A DNA stretch of 55,038 nucleotides from NCBI GenBank assembly GCA_022768465.1, contig JALELZ010000011.1:1-55038 (forward strand). Reading direction: 5' to 3'. The notes below the pieces were generated by a model. The model made no database searches and was not told the origin of the DNA. It was given only the letters and a program-made list of their open reading frames with translations. Position numbers and translations under genes: made by a program. The DNA is from Lachnospiraceae bacterium. Lineage in GTDB: Bacteria > Bacillota > Clostridia > Lachnospirales > Lachnospiraceae. Position 1 is the first letter of the stretch. Every line of letters begins with the position of its first letter. Below, piece after piece: positions 1 to 8,012 of this stretch.

Positions 1-58
1 ATTGTTGCAGTGTCAAGGCTGCTTTGCACCATAGGCTTTGGCCTTGACACTGCACAAT
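1..58. repeat. Large inverted repeat at window edge
   Basis: Arms 1-19 and 41-58 are complementary apart from one bulged T; the perfect core is TGCAGTGTCAAGGC (14 bp). The 21-nt loop contains two CAAAGC copies when read on the minus strand. There is no T-run on either side, so it is not a typical intrinsic terminator. It lies just beyond the truncated end of the response regulator gene and could be the end of a mobile element or a transcript end for the minus-strand operon. The window stops here, so this cannot be settled. Confidence 0.6.
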
Positions 59-97
59 ATGTCAGATATGTGACTTCCAAGCAACGGAAGGATTACA

Positions 98-430
98 TTA
101 ATTTAACGATATGTCACCAACACTTTTTGTCCTATAACCCCCGGCTTCCTTTGCCTCATCTAAAACTGCACTGTCAATAAGAGAAGTCACAATGATTATT
201 TTTATTTTGGGATGTAATGCTTTTATTTCACGAACTGCGGTGAGTCCGTTTTCACGGTGCTCCGTTTGTACATCCATCAGAATAAGGTCTACAGGAGTTT
301 TTTTGCACAGTTCAACTGCCTGCTTTGCACTTGGTATTGATGCAGCTATTTTGTGTCCGCATTCCTCAATGAAATAGCTTTCCAGCAGGCTTCGTATCAT
401 GGCCTGATCTTCAACGATCATCACTTTCAT
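98..430 (-). CDS. Response regulator, receiver domain only (C-terminally truncated)
   Basis: This is a CheY-like receiver of 110 residues with acidic residues E7/D8, phospho-acceptor D53 in LILMDV, T82/S83 and K102. Relatives in two-component pairs of this kind normally continue into a LuxR/NarL DNA-binding helix-turn-helix and reach about 200 residues; here the frame stops 8 residues after K102. The residues around EAGGYRTKS also look a few positions short. The start overlaps the 3' end of the upstream histidine kinase gene by 20 bp, so the two are translationally coupled. It is either a single-domain regulator or a decayed gene; the neighbouring inverted repeat favours truncation by rearrangement. 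Confidence 0.75.
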   Translation of the reverse strand: MKVMIVEDQAMIRSLLESYFIEECGHKIAASIPSAKQAVELCKKTPVDLILMDVQTEHRENGLTAVREIKALHPKIKIIIVTSLIDSAVLDEAKEAGGYRTKSVGDISLN

Positions 431-1379
431 TTACGGTTTCCTCCTTTTCAGGCAGATCAAGCTTTAAATTGAAGTTAGGGAAGCTTTGAATCCTCATGAT
501 GCCGCCGGATCCTTCTATGCGATGTCTCAGCATTGAAAGCCCGCCGCCTTCGATTATTTCTTCCTCTGGCTTAGCTCCGTTGTTTGAGATAGAGACATTA
601 ACATAATCAGGTATATAATCGAAGCGGACATACAATTCGGTACCTCCGGCGTGACGGACGCAGTTTGCGGCGCATTCACAGATTGCAAGAGAGGTAAGTC
701 TTCGGTTTTTCTTTGTTTTCGGAAATGCTCCTTCTGTTATTACCTTGACGCCCATTTCCTCTGCACGCTTTTGGGCTGTTTCCAAAAGCTCATTATGAAC
801 TGTCATCTGATTGTAGCGGTAAAGTATGGCAATGGACTGTTCCCAAAGCTCTGCACTTACCTTGAGCTCCCTGGCACTTGCATTGCTTATCAGCGCACGG
901 CGTGCAGCAAGAATGCTGTGACCTATGCCGTCATGCACGCGCAGCTTCATTGCAAGCGTTTCTTCTTCTCGAATGATTTCAGGCATCCTGGTAAACAGCG
1001 TTCTAAGGCGGTCATTTGCCTCTTTAAGCTTTGTATTTTCCTCTTTAAGCAGATTTTGCTTATTAATAAGCTCTGTTACGTCAGCAGCAATTATCTGTGT
1101 ATACGGTATTCCTGCCTTTGTCGTAATGCTTTCCTCGGTAAACTGCAGAGCCTGATTATCAGGAAACAGAAATATCTGCAGCTTAGGATCGAGACGGTAT
1201 ATATTTGACGGTGGAAATTCAAGTGCATGCCTAAGCTCTGAAAGAGTCTGGATGCCGTCCTTTCTGAGAATATTTACTATTGAAAGCATACGGTGATTTA
1301 TAAGCCTCACTCCACCGTTTTTGTCAAAGAAGCAGACTGCAATCGGCAGGATGTCAAAGCTTTCTTTTATTCTGTCCAT
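411..1379 (-). CDS. Soluble NarX-like sensor histidine kinase
   Basis: This 322-residue protein has no membrane segment. Residues about 1-105 form a PAS-like input domain (ICFFDKNGGVRLINHR-like start), and 105-140 a coiled coil. The dimerisation helix carries HDGIGH, with H149 the probable phospho-acceptor. The HATPase has its N-box at ECAANCVRHA (N239) and a G-box at SNNG...EGGGL (266-281). This arrangement is known from NarX/DesK-type kinases that pair with NarL-type regulators. It sits between a 7TM receptor-like gene and the response regulator, suggesting that the membrane protein senses and this kinase relays. The start is 22 bp downstream of the receptor gene. Confidence 0.88.
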   Translation of the reverse strand: MDRIKESFDILPIAVCFFDKNGGVRLINHRMLSIVNILRKDGIQTLSELRHALEFPPSNIYRLDPKLQIFLFPDNQALQFTEESITTKAGIPYTQIIAADVTELINKQNLLKEENTKLKEANDRLRTLFTRMPEIIREEETLAMKLRVHDGIGHSILAARRALISNASARELKVSAELWEQSIAILYRYNQMTVHNELLETAQKRAEEMGVKVITEGAFPKTKKNRRLTSLAICECAANCVRHAGGTELYVRFDYIPDYVNVSISNNGAKPEEEIIEGGGLSMLRHRIEGSGGIMRIQSFPNFNLKLDLPEKEETVNESDDR

Positions 1380-1401
1380 ATATGATGATCATTCCTCCAA
1401 T

Positions 1402-3036
1402 TTAAAAGAAACTACATGTTATATACTGCAGGCCATCCTCATCCTGTTCAAGATTCAGCTCAGGAAAATGTATTTTTAAATCACTGAGCGACTCAGTACC
1501 GGAAATACATATATTTACCTCAGGATGAGGATCTGCTTCTATAAAAACTAAGAGTGAGTCAAGAAATTCAATACCGGTTTCAACGACTGCCTCAAAAAGA
1601 TCATAGATATTTGCAACCTGTTTTATGGTGAGCAACCTTTCGCCTTTAACAGTCGCACGGCAGTTTACTCCGTACAGATTAAGATTTTCAGCAGATTCAT
1701 TAAGGCACAGCCTGAGCTCCTGAACAGATATAAAACCCTGCTGTGCTCCTACAAAAATCAGGTTGTTTCTCCTTTTGATATAGGTTCCGATGACAATGAT
1801 CTGTCCTAAAAGATGTCTTCCTTTAGAAATATCCTCAGTTTTTTTCAATTCATCCAGACGTTCACGAAGCATTGAGATCTGCTTTGCAGTCTGTCTTTCC
1901 ATTTCATCGTACAGGCGGTTTTCTTCAGTCAGCTTTAACAGTCTTGCACGCTGTGCATTTTCAGCAGAAAGAATATCACCTGTATCTTTAAGCTCATCAC
2001 CGGTAAGCTCCAATTCCTTTTGAATATTATTCAGCTTAAGTATATCTTCCTTCCAGAATACCCAGCCTCTGCGAAGCCTATGGCGCTTTAAAAGGGTGTT
2101 TTCATCAAGCTTCAGGGTATCTTTTGTCATTGCCTTAAGCATGCTTTCAGGAAGCGGCTCCTGCATTGCGGAGGATATATATTTTGTATTAAATTCACTA
2201 TCGGTGATCTGAACAGGCAGACTTGCAGCCTCCAAAAGATCATCATATCCCATATTAGACTGAATAAGTCCGCATCGTATGCAGCTTTCATAAATACATG
2301 CAAAAAGCAGGCATTGCGTAACCGTAAAATCACCTGCCAGAAACCAGACCCAGTGAATCCTGTAAATGTAGGCAGCAGTATATGCTATTGATATAAACAA
2401 TAGCATAAACGGCAGTAAGCGGATCTGTTTACTGTGAGGAATGCGGCATTTAAGCAGCATTATAATAAAGGACGATCCGGCGCACATAAGCTCCCAGCAA
2501 AATATTAAGAAGTATCCGTTTTCGTAACAGTAGTCGCGATCTGTCATAATTCCTGACGGAAATGAGAAAACTGATTGGTGAAAATCATTAGTCAGAACAA
2601 ATAAAAAAAGTATCGCTGTCGGAACATAGAATAGTTTTGTCCAAGATGGTAATCGGAAATCTTCTGACTTACCTAAGGAGAATGAAACAAATACCGAAAG
2701 CATAGGAATAAACAGCATAGGCAGATAATAGAAATACCAGAGCATGCGGGAGATGTTGATGCTGTCGATGGAATACTTGACTGAGCGCAGCATAAGCCAC
2801 AGGACCATAAGTGCAGTAATAGTCAGGAGATATCGCCTGACCTGAGTCTGTATAATGCGGGTATGGATAGAAAAGCCCCAGGCGGTGAAAAGAAAAATGT
2901 ATATACCGCTTCTGAAAAGGGTAAGTTCTATACAATTAAAAAACATACGGTTGATATACCGTACACACATGGCAAACACGATCAGACCAAAAGCTATAAG
3001 TGCAAACAGTATGCTCTTTTGTGTAGATTTGTTCAT
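1402..3036 (-). CDS. 7TM sensor protein, probable kinase-dead histidine kinase
   Basis: This 544-residue protein has about seven to eight hydrophobic segments in its first 250 residues, resembling the histidine-kinase N-terminal 7TM sensor domain. A charged coiled coil follows (about 325-395). The C-terminal part resembles a DHp plus ATPase layout (GRHLLGQIIVIGTYIKRR, then a helix with LFEAVVETG), but I see no phospho-accepting His, no N-box Asn and no G-box. I infer a receptor pseudokinase working with the downstream soluble kinase. The start has a strong site, GGAGGA, six bases upstream of the ATG. The operon order is receptor, kinase, regulator. Its ligand is unknown. Confidence 0.7.
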   Translation of the reverse strand: MNKSTQKSILFALIAFGLIVFAMCVRYINRMFFNCIELTLFRSGIYIFLFTAWGFSIHTRIIQTQVRRYLLTITALMVLWLMLRSVKYSIDSINISRMLWYFYYLPMLFIPMLSVFVSFSLGKSEDFRLPSWTKLFYVPTAILFLFVLTNDFHQSVFSFPSGIMTDRDYCYENGYFLIFCWELMCAGSSFIIMLLKCRIPHSKQIRLLPFMLLFISIAYTAAYIYRIHWVWFLAGDFTVTQCLLFACIYESCIRCGLIQSNMGYDDLLEAASLPVQITDSEFNTKYISSAMQEPLPESMLKAMTKDTLKLDENTLLKRHRLRRGWVFWKEDILKLNNIQKELELTGDELKDTGDILSAENAQRARLLKLTEENRLYDEMERQTAKQISMLRERLDELKKTEDISKGRHLLGQIIVIGTYIKRRNNLIFVGAQQGFISVQELRLCLNESAENLNLYGVNCRATVKGERLLTIKQVANIYDLFEAVVETGIEFLDSLLVFIEADPHPEVNICISGTESLSDLKIHFPELNLEQDEDGLQYITCSFF

Positions 3037-3229
3037 GCAATGTCCTCCATAGTTCTATTATATGTATTCGTCCCCATAACAGCAATTATATTTATATGCT
3101 TACCTGATCATTGCATAATGCATAGCTTTCAAAATAAAAAAAGAGGATTATCTTCAAAACCTAACCAAAAGGCGGGGGTAAAAATGAATTGCACCTGATA
3201 AAATACAATTTAAAGGAGGGAGTAATCAT
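3037..3229. other. Divergent intergenic region
   Basis: About 190 bp separate the minus-strand sensory operon from the plus-strand DUF6935-like gene. It holds both ribosome-binding sites (GGAGGA for the minus gene, AAAGGAGGG for the plus gene) and is AT-rich. I find no promoter pair that I would place with confidence, and no operator palindrome. Confidence 0.5.
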
Positions 3230-3721
3230 ATGCAGGTAACTATTCAGAAAATACCGGGAAATCTACAGGAATTTGAAGCTTTGGCTGCTGCAGAAAAACA
3301 GCCTGAGCATATATGCGCAATGTTTCTCTGCGCTCTTAAGCTTTTTGATAAGGATAAGAATGCAGGCACGGCTGCAATGAATCTGCTGCGCGGCCCTCGG
3401 CCTATGACTCCTTACGATGCACAATTTTTAACTGACAGGCTTCGTGATAAAGCCTATCTTCCGATGGCGTATTTTGAAGGAGCAAAGCCTGAAAATAACT
3501 ATCAGCCTAATACACCTTATGTTTTAAATGTTATGGAAGATCAGAGGCCTCAGGATATTGAGCCGGGTTATCTAAGAGTATTTCTTAAAACAGCAGGAGC
3601 GGATTCACCAAGACCTATAAAGCTTCGCAAGAAGGAGTCGACGGGTGAGTGGTTCTTATGGGAGTATTCGAGTGTGTTAAGCGGTATCCGTGTGCCTGCA
3701 GCTAAGGATCCGTGGGCATAG
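3230..3721 (+). CDS. DUF6935-like protein
   Basis: This is a 163-residue soluble protein without signal peptide or membrane segment. The stretch NLLRGPRPMTPYDAQFLTDRL, together with the length, recalls the DUF6935 family of Clostridia, whose function is not known. The start is well supported by AAAGGAGGG about nine bases upstream. The stop lies 35 bp before the start of the following lipoprotein gene, so the two are probably one transcript. The family assignment is from memory of the sequence style; no catalytic motif is visible. Confidence 0.6.
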   Translation: MQVTIQKIPGNLQEFEALAAAEKQPEHICAMFLCALKLFDKDKNAGTAAMNLLRGPRPMTPYDAQFLTDRLRDKAYLPMAYFEGAKPENNYQPNTPYVLNVMEDQRPQDIEPGYLRVFLKTAGADSPRPIKLRKKESTGEWFLWEYSSVLSGIRVPAAKDPWA

Positions 3722-3756
3722 CAACTGAAATAGCAAAAAAAAAACAGGAGGAAATT

Positions 3757-5691
3757 ATGAAAAATAAAAAAAGAACGATACTCTGCCTGCTTCTTACAGC
3801 ATTGATGCTGATCTTACTTACCGCTTGCGGCAAGGAGAAGAAAACAGAAGACAGCAACTTGTTTGATTTAGGAGACAATAAGGTACTTTACAAGAGCGCA
3901 TGCATCATGGAGGATTTTGAAGGAAATGATGCTGTCGTTCTTACATTGGACTTTACCAATAACGGTAAGGACAGTACTTCTTATCTTTGGTCTGTTTCAG
4001 AAACGCTTATACAGAACGGCAAGGATCTCGAGGTGGCTACAATATTTATTGATGATACGTTCAGCACGATTATTGAGAATCAGTTCGAGGAAGTTGCTCC
4101 GGGAGATACTTTAGAAGTAAAAACAGCGTATTTGCTCGATGATACTAAGGGTAAGATTGAAGTGACCTTAGAGGACTTCTTAGGTACCAAGAGCGGCAAG
4201 TTCACAATAGACCCTGCAACGCTCAGCCGTGAAGAGGTTGAAAAAATAGAAGGCGATCCGGATGAGGGCGGAGTGGCCCTTCCGGCAGCTACAGGCGATG
4301 AGCTGTTAGACTGGTGGAACGGCGCATGGTACGGCTGGTGGATCATGAACGGCTGCTCAGGGACTTATGAGAGCATGGAAGGTGCCTGGACGGATCTTTG
4401 CGGAGTTATCGATATAGGCGAAGATTATATGGGTACCATAACTCTCTGGGATGAGGATTATTCACAGGAAGATCCTATGGTTACAGCTGCTGTAAGTCTC
4501 AATAAGGCAGGAACCGGAGATCACGGAACAGTATACTCAGAGGGCGGCTGGTTCACAGATGTTCAGCTTGAGCATGCAGACTGGATCGTTGATCCGGGAC
4601 TTGCTGATCATGAGAATATGATATGGATCGACGGGTACTATGAAAATGGTGATGATGAGTATCATTATGATATTTACCTTCGTCCTTGGGGAACATCTTG
4701 GGATGATGTGGATGAAGATGATCGCCCATATTTCTACAATGACTGGTATCTGCCGATGATAGAAGCCAAGAAGGCAATGCCGGGAAGCATCGGCGCAGAA
4801 GGCACAGCAGAAGGCGGAAGCATTGACACGCATACTGACGACGGTGATGCCAAAGCTGCTGACGATGGAGGAAGTGCAGGTGCTATAGCCTCTAATGCCG
4901 GAGGAAATGCACCGGGCGGAAACGGACTCATGAGCGATGAAGAAGTGCAGAAGGGTTACGTTTGGATGAATGAGGTTGCAAAGGATATCTTTAATACGAC
5001 CTATGAAGAGCTTTGCGATCACTTTGGAGTAGAAGGAGAATTTGTTAAGGAAGAGTACAGCGACCATATGAAGGCGAATTACCGCTACTACAAATGGATC
5101 TCCAGGGAAAACAGCAACAATTTCATTTACGTCAATTTCAAGGAAAACGAAGACGGTGTATATAAGATAAGCGCTTACAATACAAGCGGCTTCTCAAGCA
5201 CGGAAGCAATTGCAAAGTATCTTGATATCGTTAAGGCTGAGGCAGCTGAGGCTGATAAGGCAGCATCAGCAAATGCTGTTATGAAGGACTTCTCGGCTGA
5301 TATAGAACAGTTTGCAAAGAAAGATGTGGTAGTTAAGATCACAACTAAAATCCCTGAAACCGGCTGGTCCTATGACGAATCAAAGAGAGCACTTGTAGAG
5401 AATGATGATCCTACAGCTTTCGGAGCAGGAGCAATGCGATTTGAGGTTAAAGGCAGCGTTGATGATTTCGATTACTATAAAGACAGCTTTGAAAACTATA
5501 ATGACATAGAGGACAGAGTTATAGGCGGCATTACATTCCACGGCCGTACCTATAAGTACATCGGTTACCAGTGGATCCAGTATGTGGCACAGATCGATGA
5601 TACACGCGCTCTTTCCATCGGACTCACAAAGATGGAATGTGTTCCGGGAACAATGCCTGACATTATTCTCAACAATATGCAGATCAAGTAA
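3757..5691 (+). CDS. Large lipoprotein with DUF5067-like N-terminal domain
   Basis: This 644-residue protein is exported and lipid-anchored. It has a basic N-terminus, a hydrophobic core and the lipobox LTAC with C24. ATG 3757 is chosen because CAGGAGG precedes it and because the signal peptide begins there; the frame is open 45 bases further upstream. Residues about 30-165 look like the Ig-like DUF5067 domain (an added-value line such as VVLTLDFTNNGKDSTSYLW). A Trp/Gly-rich section follows (about 195-335), then a Gly/Asp/Ala-rich linker (about 335-395) and an acidic C-terminal domain. A role at the cell surface is likely, but no enzymatic motif is seen. Confidence 0.75.
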   Translation: MKNKKRTILCLLLTALMLILLTACGKEKKTEDSNLFDLGDNKVLYKSACIMEDFEGNDAVVLTLDFTNNGKDSTSYLWSVSETLIQNGKDLEVATIFIDDTFSTIIENQFEEVAPGDTLEVKTAYLLDDTKGKIEVTLEDFLGTKSGKFTIDPATLSREEVEKIEGDPDEGGVALPAATGDELLDWWNGAWYGWWIMNGCSGTYESMEGAWTDLCGVIDIGEDYMGTITLWDEDYSQEDPMVTAAVSLNKAGTGDHGTVYSEGGWFTDVQLEHADWIVDPGLADHENMIWIDGYYENGDDEYHYDIYLRPWGTSWDDVDEDDRPYFYNDWYLPMIEAKKAMPGSIGAEGTAEGGSIDTHTDDGDAKAADDGGSAGAIASNAGGNAPGGNGLMSDEEVQKGYVWMNEVAKDIFNTTYEELCDHFGVEGEFVKEEYSDHMKANYRYYKWISRENSNNFIYVNFKENEDGVYKISAYNTSGFSSTEAIAKYLDIVKAEAAEADKAASANAVMKDFSADIEQFAKKDVVVKITTKIPETGWSYDESKRALVENDDPTAFGAGAMRFEVKGSVDDFDYYKDSFENYNDIEDRVIGGITFHGRTYKYIGYQWIQYVAQIDDTRALSIGLTKMECVPGTMPDIILNNMQIK

Positions 5692-5711
5692 CAACAAACC
5701 TCTTAATGTAT

Positions 5712-5774
5712 ATGCGGCTTATGCCGCAGGGGGATGCTCCTGATCGAAAAGATCAGGCAACCTCAATGTTGTCG
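5712..5774 (+). ncRNA. Tandem stem-loops before a terminator (possible sRNA or 3' UTR)
   Basis: Two clean hairpins follow the lipoprotein gene: TGCGGC/GCCGCA with a TTAT loop (5713-5728) and CCTGATC/GATCAGG with a GAAAA loop (5739-5757). GGGG and CCTC outside the second hairpin can pair to extend it across an internal loop. A Rho-independent terminator closes the segment. It could be a 3' UTR or a separate small RNA. It does not match the fluoride, TPP, SAM or guanidine riboswitch patterns I know. Confidence 0.35.
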
Positions 5775-5806
5775 GAGGCTGATGCAATGCATCGGCCTCT
5801 GTTTTT
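5775..5806 (+). terminator. Rho-independent terminator after lipoprotein gene
   Basis: GAGGCTGATGC pairs with GCATCGGCCTC around a three-base loop and is followed by GTTTTTG. It separates the lipoprotein transcript from the mraZ promoter. Confidence 0.85.
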
Positions 5807-5948
5807 GTGCCTGTATTTATTGATGATGAACTTAACATATATAAGAGGATTCTTGTAGTTTATCAAGGCTGTCACACCATATATTGTGGTATACAAAAAC
5901 ACCTCAAAATTTTATTAAATATTCGTCAGCAAATGCCTTTCAAGCGCC

Positions 5949-5976
5949 TTGACATTTGACTATTTTGCTTTAAAAT
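5949..5976 (+). promoter_or_regulatory. Sigma-A-type promoter of the dcw cluster
   Basis: The -35 is TTGACA (5949-5954), the spacer 16 bp and the -10 TAAAAT (5971-5976). The predicted start of transcription, near 5983, falls directly before or within the MraZ boxes, so bound MraZ would block RNA polymerase. Confidence 0.7.
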
Positions 5977-5983
5977 TGAATAA

Positions 5984-6026
5984 AAAGTGGCATAAAGTGT
6001 CAGCTTGTGTCAGTTAGTGTCAGATT
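5984..6026 (+). promoter_or_regulatory. MraZ operator: four direct repeats with 10-bp period
   Basis: GTGG at 5987 and GTGTCAG at 5997, 6007 and 6017 are spaced exactly 10 bp apart, one helical turn. MraZ of several bacteria is known to bind arrays of short direct repeats with this spacing upstream of its own gene and to control the dcw operon. The array lies between the promoter and the mraZ start. Confidence 0.85.
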
Positions 6027-6039
6027 TGGAGCGAAAAAC

Positions 6040-6477
6040 ATGTTGATGGGCGAATACAACCACAATATCGATGCGAAAGGCAGGGTAACGATACCTGCCA
6101 AATTCCGCAGCGAATTGGGTGAGCATTTCGTTGTCACCAGAGGCCTGGCTGACTGCCTTTCGGCATATTCTTTTGAAAGATGGCAGAGGATACAGGACAA
6201 CTTAAGCAAGCTTTCACTTACTAATAAAGCAGGAATGAAGCTGACTCGTCTTATTATGGGTAATGCCATAGAGTGCGAAGTCGATAAGATGGGACGAATA
6301 CTTATAACCCAGGCTCTGAGATCCAAAGCAGGTCTCGATAAGGATGTAGTCATAGTCGGATTGGGAGACCGCATAGAGATCTGGAACAGGCAAAAGTGGG
6401 ATGAGGTCAATGCTCCTGATGCATTTGATAACATGACTGATGAGGAGCTTGAAAAATTAGAAGGTCTTGAACTTTAA
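6040..6477 (+). CDS. mraZ: Transcriptional regulator MraZ
   Basis: This 145-residue protein of the AbrB-like SpoVT/MraZ fold has two repeats, each with the DxxGR signature: [13 protein letters not shown] near the start and DKMGRILI near residue 85. MraZ is known as a repressor (in some species activator) of the dcw operon, acting as a ring-shaped oligomer on repeated boxes. ATG 6040 is preferred: GGAG lies eight bases upstream and the protein then starts MLMGEYNH as in the family. An upstream in-frame GTG at 6007 lies inside the operator and is unlikely. The stop overlaps the rsmH start (TAATG). Confidence 0.95.
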   Translation: MLMGEYNHNIDAKGRVTIPAKFRSELGEHFVVTRGLADCLSAYSFERWQRIQDNLSKLSLTNKAGMKLTRLIMGNAIECEVDKMGRILITQALRSKAGLDKDVVIVGLGDRIEIWNRQKWDEVNAPDAFDNMTDEELEKLEGLEL

Positions 6478-7412
6478 TGGAATTTACACACATATCTGTA
6501 TTACTGAATGAGGTGCTCGAAGGACTTAACATTAAGCCTGACGGTATATATGTAGACGGTACTTTAGGCGGTGCCGGACATTCCTTTGAGATTGCAAAAA
6601 GGCTTGATGCAGGCGGCAGGCTCATAGGCATTGACAGAGATAATAATGCCATAGCGGCAGCTACAAAGCGCCTTGAGCCGTATAAGGACAGAGTGACCAT
6701 CGTAAGAGACAATTATCTCAATACATTAGATATCCTCGACACGCTCGGTATTAAAGCTATAGACGGCATGCTTCTCGATCTCGGAGTTTCATCACATCAG
6801 TTTGATGAAGGTGAAAGAGGCTTTTCCTACAGAGAAGACGCACCGCTTGACATGAGGATGGACAGACGTGATGAGCTTACAGCCTTTGAGGTGGTAAACG
6901 GATATTCCGAGCAGGAGCTGTTCAGGATCATCAGAGATTACGGAGAGGACAGCTTCGCTAAGAATATAGCAAAGCATATAGTAAGAGCAAGAAATGAAAA
7001 GCCTATAGAGACGACCTTCGAGCTTGCAAACGTTATAAAGGCAGCAATACCTGCAAGAGTGCGGGAGGGCAAGGGTCATCCGGCAAAGAAGACATTTCAG
7101 GCTATAAGGATCGAGGTCAATTCGGAATTAGACATACTTAAGGATTCTATAAACGGTCTTATAGATGTTCTTAAGCCGGGAGGAAGGCTCTGCATAATAA
7201 GCTTCCATTCACTCGAAGATAAGATAGTTAAAAATGCATTCAGAACAGCTGAAGATCCTTGTATCTGTCCTAAAGATTTTCCGGTATGCGTATGCGGAAG
7301 AAAATCCAAGGGCAAGGTCGTAACAAGAAAGGCCGTAACAGCAGGTGTTGAAGAGCTCGAGATGAATAACAGAGCTCACAGCGCAAAGCTCAGAGTATTT
7401 GAGAAGGCATAA
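6477..7412 (+). CDS. rsmH: 16S rRNA (cytosine(1402)-N4)-methyltransferase
   Basis: RsmH (MraW) methylates N4 of C1402 in the ribosomal decoding centre using SAM. The protein has 311 residues, as usual for the family. The N-terminal [14 protein letters not shown] is the SAM-binding loop, [13 protein letters not shown] and the [15 protein letters not shown] block are family hallmarks, and a Cys-rich segment near residue 260 ([13 protein letters not shown]) is typical of Firmicute members. It is co-translated with mraZ through a one-base TAATG overlap. Confidence 0.97.
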   Translation: MEFTHISVLLNEVLEGLNIKPDGIYVDGTLGGAGHSFEIAKRLDAGGRLIGIDRDNNAIAAATKRLEPYKDRVTIVRDNYLNTLDILDTLGIKAIDGMLLDLGVSSHQFDEGERGFSYREDAPLDMRMDRRDELTAFEVVNGYSEQELFRIIRDYGEDSFAKNIAKHIVRARNEKPIETTFELANVIKAAIPARVREGKGHPAKKTFQAIRIEVNSELDILKDSINGLIDVLKPGGRLCIISFHSLEDKIVKNAFRTAEDPCICPKDFPVCVCGRKSKGKVVTRKAVTAGVEELEMNNRAHSAKLRVFEKA

Positions 7413-7484
7413 AAGGATCAACGCAATAAGAGCAGGCTGTCGAAGTAAATCTGCAGCATAGATATAATTATGAAAGGGGAACTA

Positions 7485-8012
7485 ATGGGCATCAGAACCG
7501 GGAATATGAATATGAGCCGAGCAAATGACTATACAGAAAAGTATGTCACAGAAGGCAATACCGTAAGAGTGGTTCATGCCGAGGCTGAGCCAAAAAGACG
7601 CCGCCGTATTTCTCCTGAAGAACAAAGAAGGATTGTTCGTCTGAATCGTGAGGCACAGAGGACTAAAACAGTATCTCTCAACCGCCCTCTTTCGATCCTG
7701 CTTATGCTTTCAGTGGCAGCAGTGCTTTTTACAGGCTATAATTATCTGTGTCTTAAATCATCTATTGATGCACACATGGATAATGTTAAGACCCTTGAGG
7801 CAAGACTTGAGAATCTCAGAAATGAGAATGATGCATTGGAAAGAAGCATCGATACATCTATAGATTTAAACCATGTCTATGATGTAGCTGTAAATGAGCT
7901 TGGAATGGTTCACGCAAACCGCAACAATATCATTCAGTATGATAAAACCGAAAGTGAGTATGTAAGGCAGTATGAAGACATCCCGTCCGCAGACACCAAA
8001 CAGGAACGATAA
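7485..8012 (+). CDS. ftsL: Cell division protein FtsL-like
   Basis: This is a 175-residue bitopic protein: a basic cytoplasmic part of about 65 residues (PKRRRR), one membrane span about 69-89, then a heptad-like extracytoplasmic coiled coil (about 92-122) and a variable tail. That architecture and the position between rsmH and the division PBP identify FtsL, which forms the FtsQLB/DivIB-FtsL-DivIC complex. ATG 7485 is chosen over ATG 7470 because AAAGGGG precedes it by the right distance. The 3' end overlaps the PBP start by 41 bp. The cytoplasmic extension is longer than in most FtsL proteins. Confidence 0.8.
   Translation: MGIRTGNMNMSRANDYTEKYVTEGNTVRVVHAEAEPKRRRRISPEEQRRIVRLNREAQRTKTVSLNRPLSILLMLSVAAVLFTGYNYLCLKSSIDAHMDNVKTLEARLENLRNENDALERSIDTSIDLNHVYDVAVNELGMVHANRNNIIQYDKTESEYVRQYEDIPSADTKQER

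Noticed and set aside
651-1208. Long plus-strand open frame of 185 codons opposite the histidine kinase gene
   Set aside because: It is the complement of a clear kinase with catalytic motifs; the translated product is Cys-rich with no family pattern.
4537-5067. Minus-strand frame of 176 codons opposite the lipoprotein gene
   Set aside because: No ribosome site and no domain; a shadow of the real gene.
5728-5806. GGGGGATG...GGCTGATG resemblance to a fluoride riboswitch
   Set aside because: The pairing order and the downstream gene do not fit; the segment ends a transcript instead of leading one.
6007-6039. GTG 6007 as mraZ start
   Set aside because: It lies within the MraZ operator repeats and has no ribosome site; ATG 6040 gives the family N-terminus.
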